DNA of 45,825 nucleotides from Hyphomicrobiales bacterium (GTDB lineage: Bacteria > Pseudomonadota > Alphaproteobacteria > Rhizobiales > Rhizobiaceae), in contig JAFKJU010000040.1 in assembly GCA_017305935.1 (NCBI GenBank), positions 1-45,825 on the forward strand, given 5' to 3'. The notes under the pieces were generated by a model. The model was not told where the DNA came from and searched no databases. It saw nothing but the letters and a program-made list of their open reading frames with translations. Position numbers and translations under genes: made by a program. Position 1 is the stretch's first letter. Each line of letters starts with the position of its first letter. This document shows, piece after piece, positions 9,100-17,271 of this stretch.

Positions 9100-9810
9100 T
9101 CAGCCGGCATGTTGGCTGCGCCAGCGCATATACTCCTGGATGGTTTTCGTCGCTATGGATTGCATGGCCGAGGCGGGCACGTTTGCCCAGGGATCGGGCC
9201 CGCCGCCGGGCACGCTGTCCTGCCCCTGGATGCGGTGCAGGCGCGCGCCGTTGCCGTCGAGAACGTCCCAGACATAGACGACCGTCGTCTGCGATCCGTC
9301 CGAAAAGGCGGAGAAATAGCCCTTGAGGATATGCTGGCTGCTGGAATCGCCCGACGCCTTGATGGCGAGGCCGTTGGCGCGGGCATCGGTGCCGAGCTGG
9401 CGCGACAGCGGCGTCACCGCCTGTACCGGCGCGCCGATGATCGGCAGGAAGCGGATGCTGGCCTCACCGTTTGCGGCGGCCGCCGTCTCGGCCGGCTGGG
9501 CGGGCGGTGTTTGCGCCGGGGCGGAGGCAGGTTGCTCGGCATTGCCGCCCTGCAGCGCCTCGGCCTGAGCCTGCAGCGTGTTCTGGGCGCCGCGCGCGCC
9601 CTGGCGGCGTGGCGGGCGGGCAGGGGCGGCGTCCGGCGCGCTGTCGGAGGCCAGCCGTTCGGCGTCGGCCTGGGTCACCGGCCCGGAGCCGGCGCGAGCG
9701 GTGCCGGCATTGGGGATATCCGCCTGGGGTGTCAGCGCATCGGTCGTATTGCAGGCGGAAAGCCCGAAAGCAAAGCAAAGGGCGGCGACAGCCTTTTTCG
9801 ATCCGTGCAC
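9100..9810 (-). CDS. Putative lipoprotein with Pro/Ala-rich linker, unknown function
   Basis: A 236-residue protein starting at GTG 9810, chosen because a strong AAGGGAGG lies seven bases upstream and because this start gives a compact lipoprotein signal: HGSKK, hydrophobic [10 protein letters not shown], lipobox LSAC with the lipidated Cys at about residue 21. An upstream ATG at 9849 would add 13 residues. Residues 25-125 are a disordered Ala/Pro/Gln-rich spacer; residues 126-230 form a globular domain ([41 protein letters not shown]) of no family I can name. It is probably anchored in the inner or outer membrane. It lies in the lgt...prs run; lgt of the same run encodes the enzyme that would lipidate it. 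Confidence 0.8.
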   Translation of the reverse strand: MHGSKKAVAALCFAFGLSACNTTDALTPQADIPNAGTARAGSGPVTQADAERLASDSAPDAAPARPPRRQGARGAQNTLQAQAEALQGGNAEQPASAPAQTPPAQPAETAAAANGEASIRFLPIIGAPVQAVTPLSRQLGTDARANGLAIKASGDSSSQHILKGYFSAFSDGSQTTVVYVWDVLDGNGARLHRIQGQDSVPGGGPDPWANVPASAMQSIATKTIQEYMRWRSQHAG

Positions 9811-9930
9811 CGATGACGCCTCCCTTGGATTGATGCGTTTTCCGTTCACTGGCGGATTTATGGGCGCTCGATGCCCCGCCTGTCAATTCCGGGCGGGGGA
9901 ATTCCCCCGCCAATGCTTTTCGTGCCGCGT

Positions 9931-11082
9931 CTACCGGTTGAGGAAATCCAGCCCGTGGCGGGAAAGCGCGCGCGGGGCGTCGTCGGTCGTCAGGTATGTC
10001 TGGCCGAGCGTCATCGCCGTACCGCTGTCGGAATCCATGATGATCATGTGGACGAACAGCGACATGCCGGGCTTGATCTCCTCGACATTGCCGGCATGGA
10101 ACATCTGGTGCTCCATCCAGGAGGGCGAGAAGCGGGCGCCCAGCGAATAGCCGCAGGCATTCAGCCGGTGCCGCGTCAGGCCGCGCTCGTCCATGATGCG
10201 GGCATGGGTGTCGAAGACATCGCCGAAGATGTGGCCGGGGCGCAGCACCGCCTCGATCGCCTGGATGTTTTCGACGCAGGCGCTGAACAGCTCCTGATGA
10301 CGGTGGGTCGGCGTGCCGATGACGACGGTGCGCATCATCGCGGCATGGTAATGGGCGCTGACGCCGGCCCATTCGAGGGTGAGCTGGTCCTGCGCATCGA
10401 GCCGGCGACGGCCGGCCTTGTAACGGCAGAGCAGGGCGTCGGCCCCCGAGCCGATGATGAATTCATTGGCGGGATAGTCGCCGCCGCCGGCAAACACCGC
10501 GCCTTGCATGGCCGCCAGGATATCGGCCTCGTCGGCGCCGGGGCCGATCAGCGGCAGGGCGGCATCGAGCGCATCGTCGGCCAGTGCCGCCGCGCGCTCG
10601 ACATAGGCGATCTCGGCCGGGCTTTTCACCAGCCGCAGCCGGCTGACGAGATAGGAGGCGTCGACGATCGTGCCGAAGGCGGTCAATTGCTGGTCGAGCA
10701 GGCGGGCGATACGGCCGGTCATGCCGTGCGTGTCGTATTCGACGCCGATTTTCGCGCCGAGCAGGTCCATGTCCGAGAGCAGGTTTTTCAGATCCGAGGT
10801 CGGGTCGGCGTTCACCCGGTCGACCCAGATGACGACATTGTCGATGACCGAGGTCTGGCGGGCCTGGCGCAGGTCGGCGGAGCGGGTCAGCAGCGCCATC
10901 GTGCCGTCCGCCTTCACCACCAGGCACTGGAAGAAGCAGTAGCCGAAGGTGTCGTAGCCGGTCAGCCAGTACATGCTTTCCTGGGCGAAGAGCAGCATGG
11001 CGTCGAGTTTTTCCTCGCGCATGCCGGCGGTCAGGCGCTCCAGCCGCGCGGCGTATTCGTCGCGTTCGAAATGCAATGCCAT
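9931..11082 (-). CDS. M24-fold (creatinase/Xaa-Pro aminopeptidase-like) hydrolase lacking metal ligands
   Basis: A 383-residue protein with the creatinase N-terminal domain (1-150; ESMYWLTGYDTFGYCFFQ) and a pita-bread C-terminal domain. The five metal ligands of true M24 metallopeptidases appear replaced: the first Asp site reads LTLEWAG (Glu237), the second HAAMMRT (Ala), the His site GYSLG (Tyr), the first Glu site GMSLFVH (His) and the last MTLGQTYL (Gly). It therefore is probably not a prolidase; metal-free members of the fold include creatinase and the ectoine hydrolase DoeA/EutD, which uses a Glu. The ATG at 11082 has GGAGG eight bases upstream, inside the end of pgeF. It is tightly coupled to pgeF (one base apart). 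Confidence 0.85.
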   Translation of the reverse strand: MALHFERDEYAARLERLTAGMREEKLDAMLLFAQESMYWLTGYDTFGYCFFQCLVVKADGTMALLTRSADLRQARQTSVIDNVVIWVDRVNADPTSDLKNLLSDMDLLGAKIGVEYDTHGMTGRIARLLDQQLTAFGTIVDASYLVSRLRLVKSPAEIAYVERAAALADDALDAALPLIGPGADEADILAAMQGAVFAGGGDYPANEFIIGSGADALLCRYKAGRRRLDAQDQLTLEWAGVSAHYHAAMMRTVVIGTPTHRHQELFSACVENIQAIEAVLRPGHIFGDVFDTHARIMDERGLTRHRLNACGYSLGARFSPSWMEHQMFHAGNVEEIKPGMSLFVHMIIMDSDSGTAMTLGQTYLTTDDAPRALSRHGLDFLNR

Positions 11083-11083
11083 G

Positions 11084-11884
11084 TCAGTCCTCCATGATGG
11101 CAATGGCCGAGATCTGGCGGCCGTAGTCGGGTTCGCGCGCATGGGTGGTGCGGCGATAGGAGAAGAAGCGGTCGGCATCCGCATAGGTGCAGAGGCCGAG
11201 CTGGCCGGCCTGCACGCCGGCCTGTTGCAGCCGGCGCACGGTCAGTCCCGGCAGGTCGAACATCGCATGCCCGTCTTTCGGCGAGGGCGAGAAATAGGCC
11301 TCGTAGGACGGATCATGCGCCAGGAAACGCTCGACGAATTCCGGCCCGACCTCGTAACTGTCGCGGCCGATGGAGGGGCCGAGCACGGCGACGATGCGCT
11401 CGCGTTCGGCGCCGAGCCCTACCATGGCCTCGACGGTATTTTCGAGAACGCCTGTCAGCGCTCCCTTCCAGCCGGCATGGGCGGCGCCGACGACGCCGGC
11501 CTGCCGGTCCGCGAAGAGGATCGGCCCGCAATCCGCACTGAGCACGCCAAGCACCAGGCCCGGCCGTTTGGTCACCAGTGCGTCGGCCTTGGGGCGCTCG
11601 CCGTAACGGCGCCAGTCCTCGATGCCATCGAGCGTGACGACATCGGGGGAATGCACCTGGTAGAGCGTCACCAGATTTTCGGCGGGCGCCCCGAACCAGC
11701 CGGCGACGCGGGCGCGGTTTTCCCCGACATGTTCACGGCTGTCGGCCGAGCCGATGCCGACGTTCAGGCCGCGATAGAGGCCCTCGGAGACGCCGCCTTG
11801 GCGGGTGAAATACCCGTGGCGGATGCGGCCGGTATCCGACAGCGCCTCGCTGACGATCGGGCGCGGCCCTGTTTCATGCTGCAT
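11084..11884 (-). CDS. pgeF: Peptidoglycan editing factor PgeF (YfiH/laccase-domain, purine nucleoside-active)
   Basis: A 266-residue YfiH/LACC1-family protein. The metal-site residues are His78 (YQVHS), Cys119 (SADCGP) and His136 (AAHAGWKG). Relatives have purine nucleoside phosphorylase and adenosine deaminase activity; the E. coli member removes wrong amino acids from peptidoglycan precursors. The older label polyphenol oxidase is less likely in the cytoplasm. The start at 11884 gives the normal length; the frame is open to 11941. It sits between the MidA-type gene and the M24 gene on the same strand. Confidence 0.92.
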   Translation of the reverse strand: MQHETGPRPIVSEALSDTGRIRHGYFTRQGGVSEGLYRGLNVGIGSADSREHVGENRARVAGWFGAPAENLVTLYQVHSPDVVTLDGIEDWRRYGERPKADALVTKRPGLVLGVLSADCGPILFADRQAGVVGAAHAGWKGALTGVLENTVEAMVGLGAERERIVAVLGPSIGRDSYEVGPEFVERFLAHDPSYEAYFSPSPKDGHAMFDLPGLTVRRLQQAGVQAGQLGLCTYADADRFFSYRRTTHAREPDYGRQISAIAIMED

Positions 11885-12001
11885 TCTGCTGCCTCTGATA
11901 GTTCCCGGCGCCGGTGTCCCGGGATGGAGCGTTCGGGGCAAATCACCACCCCACGGGTGGCGGCAGCTTGGCCCAAGGCCCGCCCGGCTGTCAATCGGGC
12001 C

Positions 12002-13108
12002 TCAACTTGCGCCGGCGGGGCGCACCCGCCGCAGGTCGATGCGCGGATGGGAGAGCAGCAAGACCTTGAACAACTCGCCCATCTTGCCGGCGCCTTCGCC
12101 GGCCAAGCGCTCCACCGCGAGGCGGATTTCGTTTTGCGTCGCCGGGTCCTTGTTGCGGCCGAGCGCCTGCGCCCGCTCGACGATGCCGAGGCCGCGCAGG
12201 AAATCCCCCTGGTGCATCAGGCCGTTGACATCGACGCCGCTGGCGGCGGCGGTACGGCTCAGCCGGTCGAAATCCACATGGCTGGTGAGATCGGCCTCGC
12301 CCGGATGGGCAAGCGGCGGGTCGAATTCATGGTGGCGCACGGCCTGCAACGTGTCGCCATAGGCGGTGACGGTATAGCCGTAGTCAATAATCACGGCGGA
12401 GCCGCCGATTTCCTGCAGCCGGGCGCAGATCGTGCCCATCACCGCCTCACGGGCCGGCGCGATCTCGAAAATCGTGCCGTCCGGCAGGCCGGCGGGTGCG
12501 GCCGGCAGAAGCGCCGGATCGATGCCGGCGACGCCGAGCGAGAAGGTCAGCTCGTCATCGGCATCGAGACTGACCATGCGCTCGCGAAACCCGGTCGGTG
12601 TCTTGACGAACTGGCGGAAGGGAATAGCGTCGAACAGCTCGTTGGCGGCGAGCAGGATGAAGCCGCGCGGCACCTCGTCGAAGGAATCGTGCCAGTCGAT
12701 CTTCCCGATATGTGCGGCCAGCGTCTGGCGCTGGAGGTCGCGCAGCTTCGGGCTGGTCTCGACCATATGCACGCTCATTCCGGCATAGAGATCGGGGGCA
12801 AGGCGGGCGACGACGCGCAGCATGTCGGCCATCATCGTGCCGCGTCCCGGCCCGATCTCGACAAGGCGGATATCGCCCGGCGTCCCATGCCGCTGCCAGG
12901 CATGGACCATGAACACGCCGATCATCTCGCCGAAGAGCTGGCTGATTTCCGGCGCGGTGATGAAATCGCCGCCCTGTCCGAAGGGCTGGCGACTGCGGTA
13001 ATAGCCGTGTTCGGGGTGGGCGAGGCAAAGCGCGAAGTAATCCGTCACGCTGATCGGTCCATGCGCGCGGATCAGGGCCTTGATGGTGTCGCCGAGCTGT
13101 GTCGTCAC
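12002..13108 (-). CDS. SAM-dependent methyltransferase, MidA/NDUFAF7 family (DUF185)
   Basis: A 368-residue protein with the family N-terminus ISVTDYFALCLAHPEHGYY and the GGDFITAPEISQLFGE block, followed by the SAM-binding glycine loop VEIGPGRGTMMADML. The mitochondrial member NDUFAF7 dimethylates an arginine of complex I subunit NDUFS2; a role in complex I assembly is inferred from that. The start is GTG at 13108 with AAGGGGAG about eight bases upstream; a nearby ATG at 13116 is in another frame and stops at once. It lies 18 bases after lgt, so they form an operon. Confidence 0.92.
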   Translation of the reverse strand: MTTQLGDTIKALIRAHGPISVTDYFALCLAHPEHGYYRSRQPFGQGGDFITAPEISQLFGEMIGVFMVHAWQRHGTPGDIRLVEIGPGRGTMMADMLRVVARLAPDLYAGMSVHMVETSPKLRDLQRQTLAAHIGKIDWHDSFDEVPRGFILLAANELFDAIPFRQFVKTPTGFRERMVSLDADDELTFSLGVAGIDPALLPAAPAGLPDGTIFEIAPAREAVMGTICARLQEIGGSAVIIDYGYTVTAYGDTLQAVRHHEFDPPLAHPGEADLTSHVDFDRLSRTAAASGVDVNGLMHQGDFLRGLGIVERAQALGRNKDPATQNEIRLAVERLAGEGAGKMGELFKVLLLSHPRIDLRRVRPAGAS

Positions 13109-13126
13109 GCCGTCATGCTCCCCTTG

Positions 13127-13957
13127 TCAGGCCCGCCGGGCGCGCAGCGCAATCGCGATGCCGATGAGAACCATCGGCATCGACAGGACCATGCCCATGG
13201 TGAGCCAGCCGCCGGCGAGATAGCCAAGCTGCGCATCCGGCTCGCGGAAGAATTCCACGGTGATGCGCGCCACCGCATACCCGGCGACGAAGACGCCGCT
13301 GACCATGCCGGGATGTTTCAGCGCACCGGCGAAGCGGATCAGGAGGTTGAGGATGACGAACAGCACGATGCCTTCCAGCGCCGCCTCGTAAAGCTGGCTC
13401 GGATGGCGCGCGAAGGGACCGCCATTGGGGAAGATCACCGCCCAGGGCATGGAGGACAGCCGGCCCCAGAGCTCGCCATTGATGAAATTGGCAATGCGGC
13501 CGAAGAACAGGCCGATGGGTGCGACCGCCGCGACGATATCAAACATGCTCCACATCGGAATGGCGTTGCGGCGCGCAAACAGGATCATGGCGAGCGTCGT
13601 GCCGATCAGGCCGCCATGGAAGGACATGCCGCCGTTCCAGATCTGGATGGCGCGGACCGGCTCTGCCAGAACCGGGCCGAGATCGTAGAACAGGATATAG
13701 CCGATGCGGCCGCCGAGAATGATGCCGGCCGCCGCCCAAACGAGGAAATCGTCGAGATGGGTTGGCGTGATCGGCGAGGCGTCGCCGCGCCATAGCGACG
13801 CCTTCAGCGCCAGCCGGCGGGCATAGAGCCAGCCGAGAAGAATGCCGGCGACATAGGCCAGGCCATACCAATGGACCGCCAGCGGCCCGATTTGCAACGC
13901 CACCGGATCGATATCCGGAAAGGGCATGATCGACAGGAGTTGAGGCGCGAGCAGCAA
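13127..13957 (-). CDS. lgt: Prolipoprotein diacylglyceryl transferase
   Basis: Inner-membrane enzyme that adds diacylglycerol to the lipobox Cys of prolipoproteins. Seven hydrophobic segments are visible; the Lgt signature [14 protein letters not shown] is present with its Arg, Asn and Glu, as are the HWYGLAYV and [11 protein letters not shown] segments. The start is uncertain: TTG at 13957 gives 276 residues; ATG at 13927 gives 266 but leaves a very short N-terminus and has no ribosome-binding site. It is the first gene of the minus-strand run that includes a lipoprotein substrate candidate at 9100-9810. Confidence 0.93.
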   Translation of the reverse strand: MLLAPQLLSIMPFPDIDPVALQIGPLAVHWYGLAYVAGILLGWLYARRLALKASLWRGDASPITPTHLDDFLVWAAAGIILGGRIGYILFYDLGPVLAEPVRAIQIWNGGMSFHGGLIGTTLAMILFARRNAIPMWSMFDIVAAVAPIGLFFGRIANFINGELWGRLSSMPWAVIFPNGGPFARHPSQLYEAALEGIVLFVILNLLIRFAGALKHPGMVSGVFVAGYAVARITVEFFREPDAQLGYLAGGWLTMGMVLSMPMVLIGIAIALRARRA

Positions 13958-14155
13958 GGGTCCGGTTCCGTTTCGTCCGGCGGAAAATGGCGGCCAAATC
14001 CTTGAGGGTCAAGCCGAAACTTGGTCGATCATCAAAGCTTGAAGGGCGGCCGGCGACGATTCTCCTTGCATCCTTACTATCCACACCCTACCTCACGTTC
14101 CAGGCCGCCTTTCCCGACATTTCGAGCGGCGCAGGCAACAGGCAAGGAGCCCGTC

Positions 14156-14416
14156 ATGACCACCGGATCGAACCGCGTTCTGGATGAATTCGCCAAGCTG
14201 ATGACCGATGCGGCCGGCGCTGCCCAGGGCGTGCGCCGCGAGATGGAAACCGCCTTCAACGTCCAGGCCGAGCGCTGGCTGAACAAGATGGACGTCGTCA
14301 AGCGCGAGGAGTTCGAAGCGGTGCGCGAAATGGCGATCAAGGCCCGCGACGAGAACGACGCGCTGCGCGCCCGCATCGACGCCCTGGAGGCCCGCCTCGC
14401 CGCCGACGGCAGGTAA
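14156..14416 (+). CDS. UbiK/BMFP-family accessory factor (YqiC-like)
   Basis: An 86-residue, almost wholly helical coiled-coil protein: an amphipathic N-terminal helix (VLDEFAKLMTDAAGAAQGVR) followed by a C-terminal trimeric coiled coil (VVKREEFEAVREMAI to LEARLAA). This is the BMFP layout; the enterobacterial UbiK helps aerobic ubiquinone synthesis and binds lipids. AAGGAG lies seven bases before the ATG at 14156; the longer open frame upstream is not credible. It is divergent from lgt. Confidence 0.85.
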   Translation: MTTGSNRVLDEFAKLMTDAAGAAQGVRREMETAFNVQAERWLNKMDVVKREEFEAVREMAIKARDENDALRARIDALEARLAADGR

Positions 14417-14798
14417 GTGCCGCGGGGGTGCCCGGCGATGGTTTCGCCGGGCGAAATCATCAAGAATCCAAGATTTTTTTGGGCCTGTGGACATGCCCAA
14501 AAAAGCCAATTTCCAGAGTCGTTTAAACTCTTGTGCTGAATCAAATTCACAGCACCTTTCCACAGGGCCCCGCGCCAAATCGCGCCTCGGGGGCTGGTCT
14601 TGAGACTCTGCCGTTATACACTGATTTTAAATGATGATTCGAAACGGGGCCGTTGCGGTTCCGGCGGGCTGTAGCCGTGTATTCCCGTCTCTCGTGACCG
14701 GGTCGTCAGTGATCGCGTTCCGGTTCAGATGGCGTTTGCGTGTCTCGGGTTTTTAAAAGCCGGGTGCGTCGTTTTCGCGCCGGTCAAAAAGGTGCTGC
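14417..14798. other. Gene-free 382 bp with inverted repeats before ybjN
   Basis: No credible gene. TTTTTTGGGC pairs with GCCCAAAAAA across a ten-base loop (about 14475-14504); lacking a T tail after the stem, it is not a normal terminator. GTGCTG (14533-14538) pairs with CAGCAC (14550-14555). The rest is AT-richer than the flanks and probably holds the ybjN promoter, which I could not place with confidence. Confidence 0.6.
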
Positions 14799-15299
14799 AT
14801 GAGCCTGATGGAAATGGAAGTTCAACGCCAGTCGAATCCGGTCGACATGATCGAATTCGTGGCCGCCAACAACGACTGGACCTTCGAGCGGTCCGGCGAG
14901 GACGAGATCGCCATGACCGTCGCCGGTTGCTGGGCCGATTACCACGTTTCCTTTTCCTGGATGGCCGATTTCGAAGCCCTGCATGTCGCCTGCGCCTTCG
15001 ATCTCAAGGTGCCGGATGCGCGGGTCAACGAGGTGATCCGGCTCCTTTCGCAGATCAACGGCCAGGTGCTGATGGGGCATTTCGACCTGTGGCGCGACGA
15101 GGAGGCGGTGATCTTCCGCCAGTCGCTGCTGCTGTGCGGCGGAGCGGAGCCGAACAATCACCAGGTCGAGCGGCTGCTGTCGAGCGCGGCGGAAGCCTGT
15201 GAGGCCTATTATCAGGCCTTCCAGTTCGTCGTCTGGTCGGGTATGGACGCCAAGAACGCGCTGGCCGCCGTTCTGTTCGAAACCGTAGGCGAGGCATGA
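14799..15299 (+). CDS. YbjN domain-containing protein
   Basis: A 166-residue protein with the YbjN fold, related to type III secretion chaperone-like folds. Typical segments are NPVDMIEFVAANNDWTFER, CWADYHVSFSWMADFEALHV and the WRDEEAVIFRQSLLL strand. The function is unknown; relatives affect sensor or stress phenotypes. Its stop overlaps the proC start as ATGA, so they are translationally coupled. The start at 14799 fits the family; an ATG at 14808 is also in frame. Confidence 0.88.
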   Translation: MSLMEMEVQRQSNPVDMIEFVAANNDWTFERSGEDEIAMTVAGCWADYHVSFSWMADFEALHVACAFDLKVPDARVNEVIRLLSQINGQVLMGHFDLWRDEEAVIFRQSLLLCGGAEPNNHQVERLLSSAAEACEAYYQAFQFVVWSGMDAKNALAAVLFETVGEA

Positions 15300-16123
15300 C
15301 CATGAGCATTTCTTCCACCAACGGTCCGATCGTGCTGATCGGCGCCGGCAACATGGGCGGCGCGATGCTGGCCGGCTGGCTGCGCAACGGCGTGCCCGGC
15401 TCCTCCGTCGTCGTCATCGATCCCGGCCCCTCCGAGGCGATGCGCACCATCATGGCCGATGCCGGTGCCCGCCACATGACCGCCGCGCCCGCAGACATGG
15501 TCGCCGGCGTGCTGTTCCTGGCGGTGAAGCCGCAGGCGATGGATGCCGTGCTGCCGCCCTTGAAGACGCTGGTCGGGCCGAAGACGGTGGTTGTTTCTGT
15601 TGCCGCCGGCAAGACGCTCGCCTATCTCGAAAGACATCTCGGCCAGGCCGCCATGGTGCGCGCCATGCCGAACACGCCGGCGATGATCGGCCGCGGCGTC
15701 ACCGGCGCCTATGCCAATGCCGGCGTCGATGCCGAGCAGAAGGCGCAGGTCGAGGCGCTGCTGAAGGTCAGCGGCCCGGTCGAATGGGTGACCGGCGAAG
15801 GCGATATCGATGCCGTGACGGCGCTGTCGGGCAGCGGCCCGGCCTATGTGTTCTATCTCGTCGAGTGCATGGCGGAAGCAGGGCGCAAGCTCGGCCTGCC
15901 GGCGGACCTCGCCATGAAACTCGCGCGGGAAACGGTCTCGGGGGCTGGTGAATTGTTGCACCAGTCCCCCGACGACGCGTCGCGGCTGCGCCAGAACGTC
16001 ACCTCTCCCGGCGGCACCACCGCCGCCGCGCTCTCGGTGCTGATGGCCGAGGACGGCATGCAGCCGCTGTTCGACGCAGCGCTTGCCGCTGCCCGCCGCC
16101 GCGCCGAGGAACTGGCGGGCTGA
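15296..16123 (+). CDS. proC: Pyrroline-5-carboxylate reductase
   Basis: Last step of proline synthesis: reduces 1-pyrroline-5-carboxylate with NAD(P)H. The 275-residue protein has the Rossmann loop IVLIGAGNMGGAMLAGW near residue 11, RAMPNTPAMIG in the middle, and the C-terminal signature from ALSGSGPAYVF to TSPGGTTAAAL. The start at 15296 overlaps ybjN; a second ATG at 15302 is the alternative. Only 23 bases separate it from csaA, suggesting ybjN-proC-csaA is one operon. Confidence 0.96.
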   Translation: MTMSISSTNGPIVLIGAGNMGGAMLAGWLRNGVPGSSVVVIDPGPSEAMRTIMADAGARHMTAAPADMVAGVLFLAVKPQAMDAVLPPLKTLVGPKTVVVSVAAGKTLAYLERHLGQAAMVRAMPNTPAMIGRGVTGAYANAGVDAEQKAQVEALLKVSGPVEWVTGEGDIDAVTALSGSGPAYVFYLVECMAEAGRKLGLPADLAMKLARETVSGAGELLHQSPDDASRLRQNVTSPGGTTAAALSVLMAEDGMQPLFDAALAAARRRAEELAG

Positions 16124-16146
16124 GCTGGAAAGAGTGGAAGATTTTC

Positions 16147-16488
16147 ATGAGTGAAGAGATTGCTTATTCCGATTTCGAGCGCGTCGATATCCGGGTCGGT
16201 ACGGTCGTCGAAGCGGCGCCCTTTCCCGAAGCGCGCAAGCCGGCGATCCGCCTGCTGATCGATTTCGGCCCCGAGATCGGCGTGAAGAAGTCCTCGGCGC
16301 AGATCACCGTGCATTATACGCCGGAAGAGCTTGTCGGCCGGCAGGTGATGGCGGTCGTCAATTTCCCGCCGCGCCAGATCGGGCCGATGCGCTCGGAAGT
16401 GCTGACCCTCGGCTTCGAGGACGAGGCCGGCGCCATCGTGCTGGCCGCGCTGGAACGCTCGGTGCCGAACGGCAGGAAGCTGATGTGA
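16147..16488 (+). CDS. csaA: tRNA-binding/chaperone protein CsaA
   Basis: A 113-residue dimeric OB-fold protein of the CsaA family, similar to the tRNA-binding domain of methionyl- and phenylalanyl-tRNA synthetases. The motif DIRVGTVVEAAPFPEARKPA and the end segment VLAALERSVPNGRKLM are characteristic. Relatives bind tRNA or act as export chaperones. It is the last gene of the operon; an intrinsic terminator follows. Confidence 0.93.
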   Translation: MSEEIAYSDFERVDIRVGTVVEAAPFPEARKPAIRLLIDFGPEIGVKKSSAQITVHYTPEELVGRQVMAVVNFPPRQIGPMRSEVLTLGFEDEAGAIVLAALERSVPNGRKLM

Positions 16489-16497
16489 TGTTTGCTG

Positions 16498-16525
16498 GCC
16501 GCGATTAGTGAATGTCGCGGCTTTT
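16498..16525 (+). terminator. Intrinsic terminator after csaA
   Basis: GCCGCGA (16498-16504) pairs with TCGCGGC (16515-16521), followed by TTTT. It overlaps the last codons of the convergent DUF1349 gene. Confidence 0.75.
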
Positions 16526-17086
16526 CGGCTCACCGATCGAAAACTCCGAAAAACGGGCTTCGAAGCCTTCGCGCTGAGGCGAGCACGCCATGATGCCGGC
16601 CTGCAGCGTCTCGAATTCCGGCGGGAAATAGGCGAGCCGCGCCATGGTCCAGTTGTCGGCATCGTCGCCGCGATATTGGATGAACAGCGCGTCGAACATG
16701 CGGGTGACGCGCAGGCGCATCGCCTGCGGCGGCGTGGGCAGGCGGATCGCCGACCAGTCGGAATGGCGATTGGTGACGACGACGCTCACGTGCTGGTGGT
16801 CGTCGGTCAGTTCGATGCCGCATTTCATCCAGTGGCGGGCATCGGCGCGGATCATCAACCCGGCCTGGTCGTAGAGCGCCTCGTATTGCCCGGAAAACCG
16901 CACTTCCATCATGAAATCGCCGCGACGCGTCTCATGCAGGAAATGGCCGTTGTCGTGTTCGAAGCCGTAATAGGTGTTCTGCCAGAAATCGGTGTGCAGG
17001 GCGGTGCGAAGGGTCAGCGTGCCGTCGCGCATTTCGCTATGGGGCGGTTCATGCAGCCAGCTCATGGCGGAAAAATCGGATGACAT
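16505..17086 (-). CDS. DUF1349 (concanavalin-like) domain protein
   Basis: A 193-residue protein of the DUF1349 type, a lectin-like jelly-roll fold. Segments such as DFWQNTYYGFEHDNGHF, YDQAGLMIRADARHWMKCGIE and the final AGIMACSPQREGF are family-typical. The substrate is unknown; relatives are thought to bind or cleave carbohydrate. The ATG at 17086 has AGGAAGGAA six bases upstream; the frame is open to 17107. No signal peptide is seen, so it is probably cytoplasmic. Confidence 0.88.
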   Translation of the reverse strand: MSSDFSAMSWLHEPPHSEMRDGTLTLRTALHTDFWQNTYYGFEHDNGHFLHETRRGDFMMEVRFSGQYEALYDQAGLMIRADARHWMKCGIELTDDHQHVSVVVTNRHSDWSAIRLPTPPQAMRLRVTRMFDALFIQYRGDDADNWTMARLAYFPPEFETLQAGIMACSPQREGFEARFSEFSIGEPKSRDIH

Positions 17087-17121
17087 CGCAATTCCTTCCT
17101 TTCGCAATGGGCGAACTCTAA

Positions 17122-17167
17122 AGCATGTCGCGCAAAACTGTGCAGCGGTTTTGCGACAACGGCATGC
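17122..17167. repeat. Dispersed imperfect palindrome, family A variant
   Basis: AGCATGTCGCGCAAAACTG ... CGGTTTTGCGACAACGGCATGC: the same plan as the other family A copies but with CATGTCGCGCAAAA arms. It lies between the ROK kinase stop and the DUF1349 start. Confidence 0.7.
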
Positions 17168-17271
17168 GAAAAATCAAAGACCTGAAACGCACGATCGGAT
17201 CTGAGGGGATCGCGACGCGCTTCAGGCGCAGATCGCCGTTTGAGGAAAGCGGTTTCGGCGTGTTTCAGGCG

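Noticed and set aside
10973-13795. Very long plus-strand frame (940 codons) opposite pgeF, the MidA-type gene and lgt
   Set aside because: Antisense shadow across three well-supported genes; the translation lacks any domain.
14475-14567. DnaA-box-like sequences (CTGTGGACA, TTTCCACAG), possible origin
   Set aside because: Each differs from TTATCCACA at two positions, there are only two, and no replication gene is nearby.
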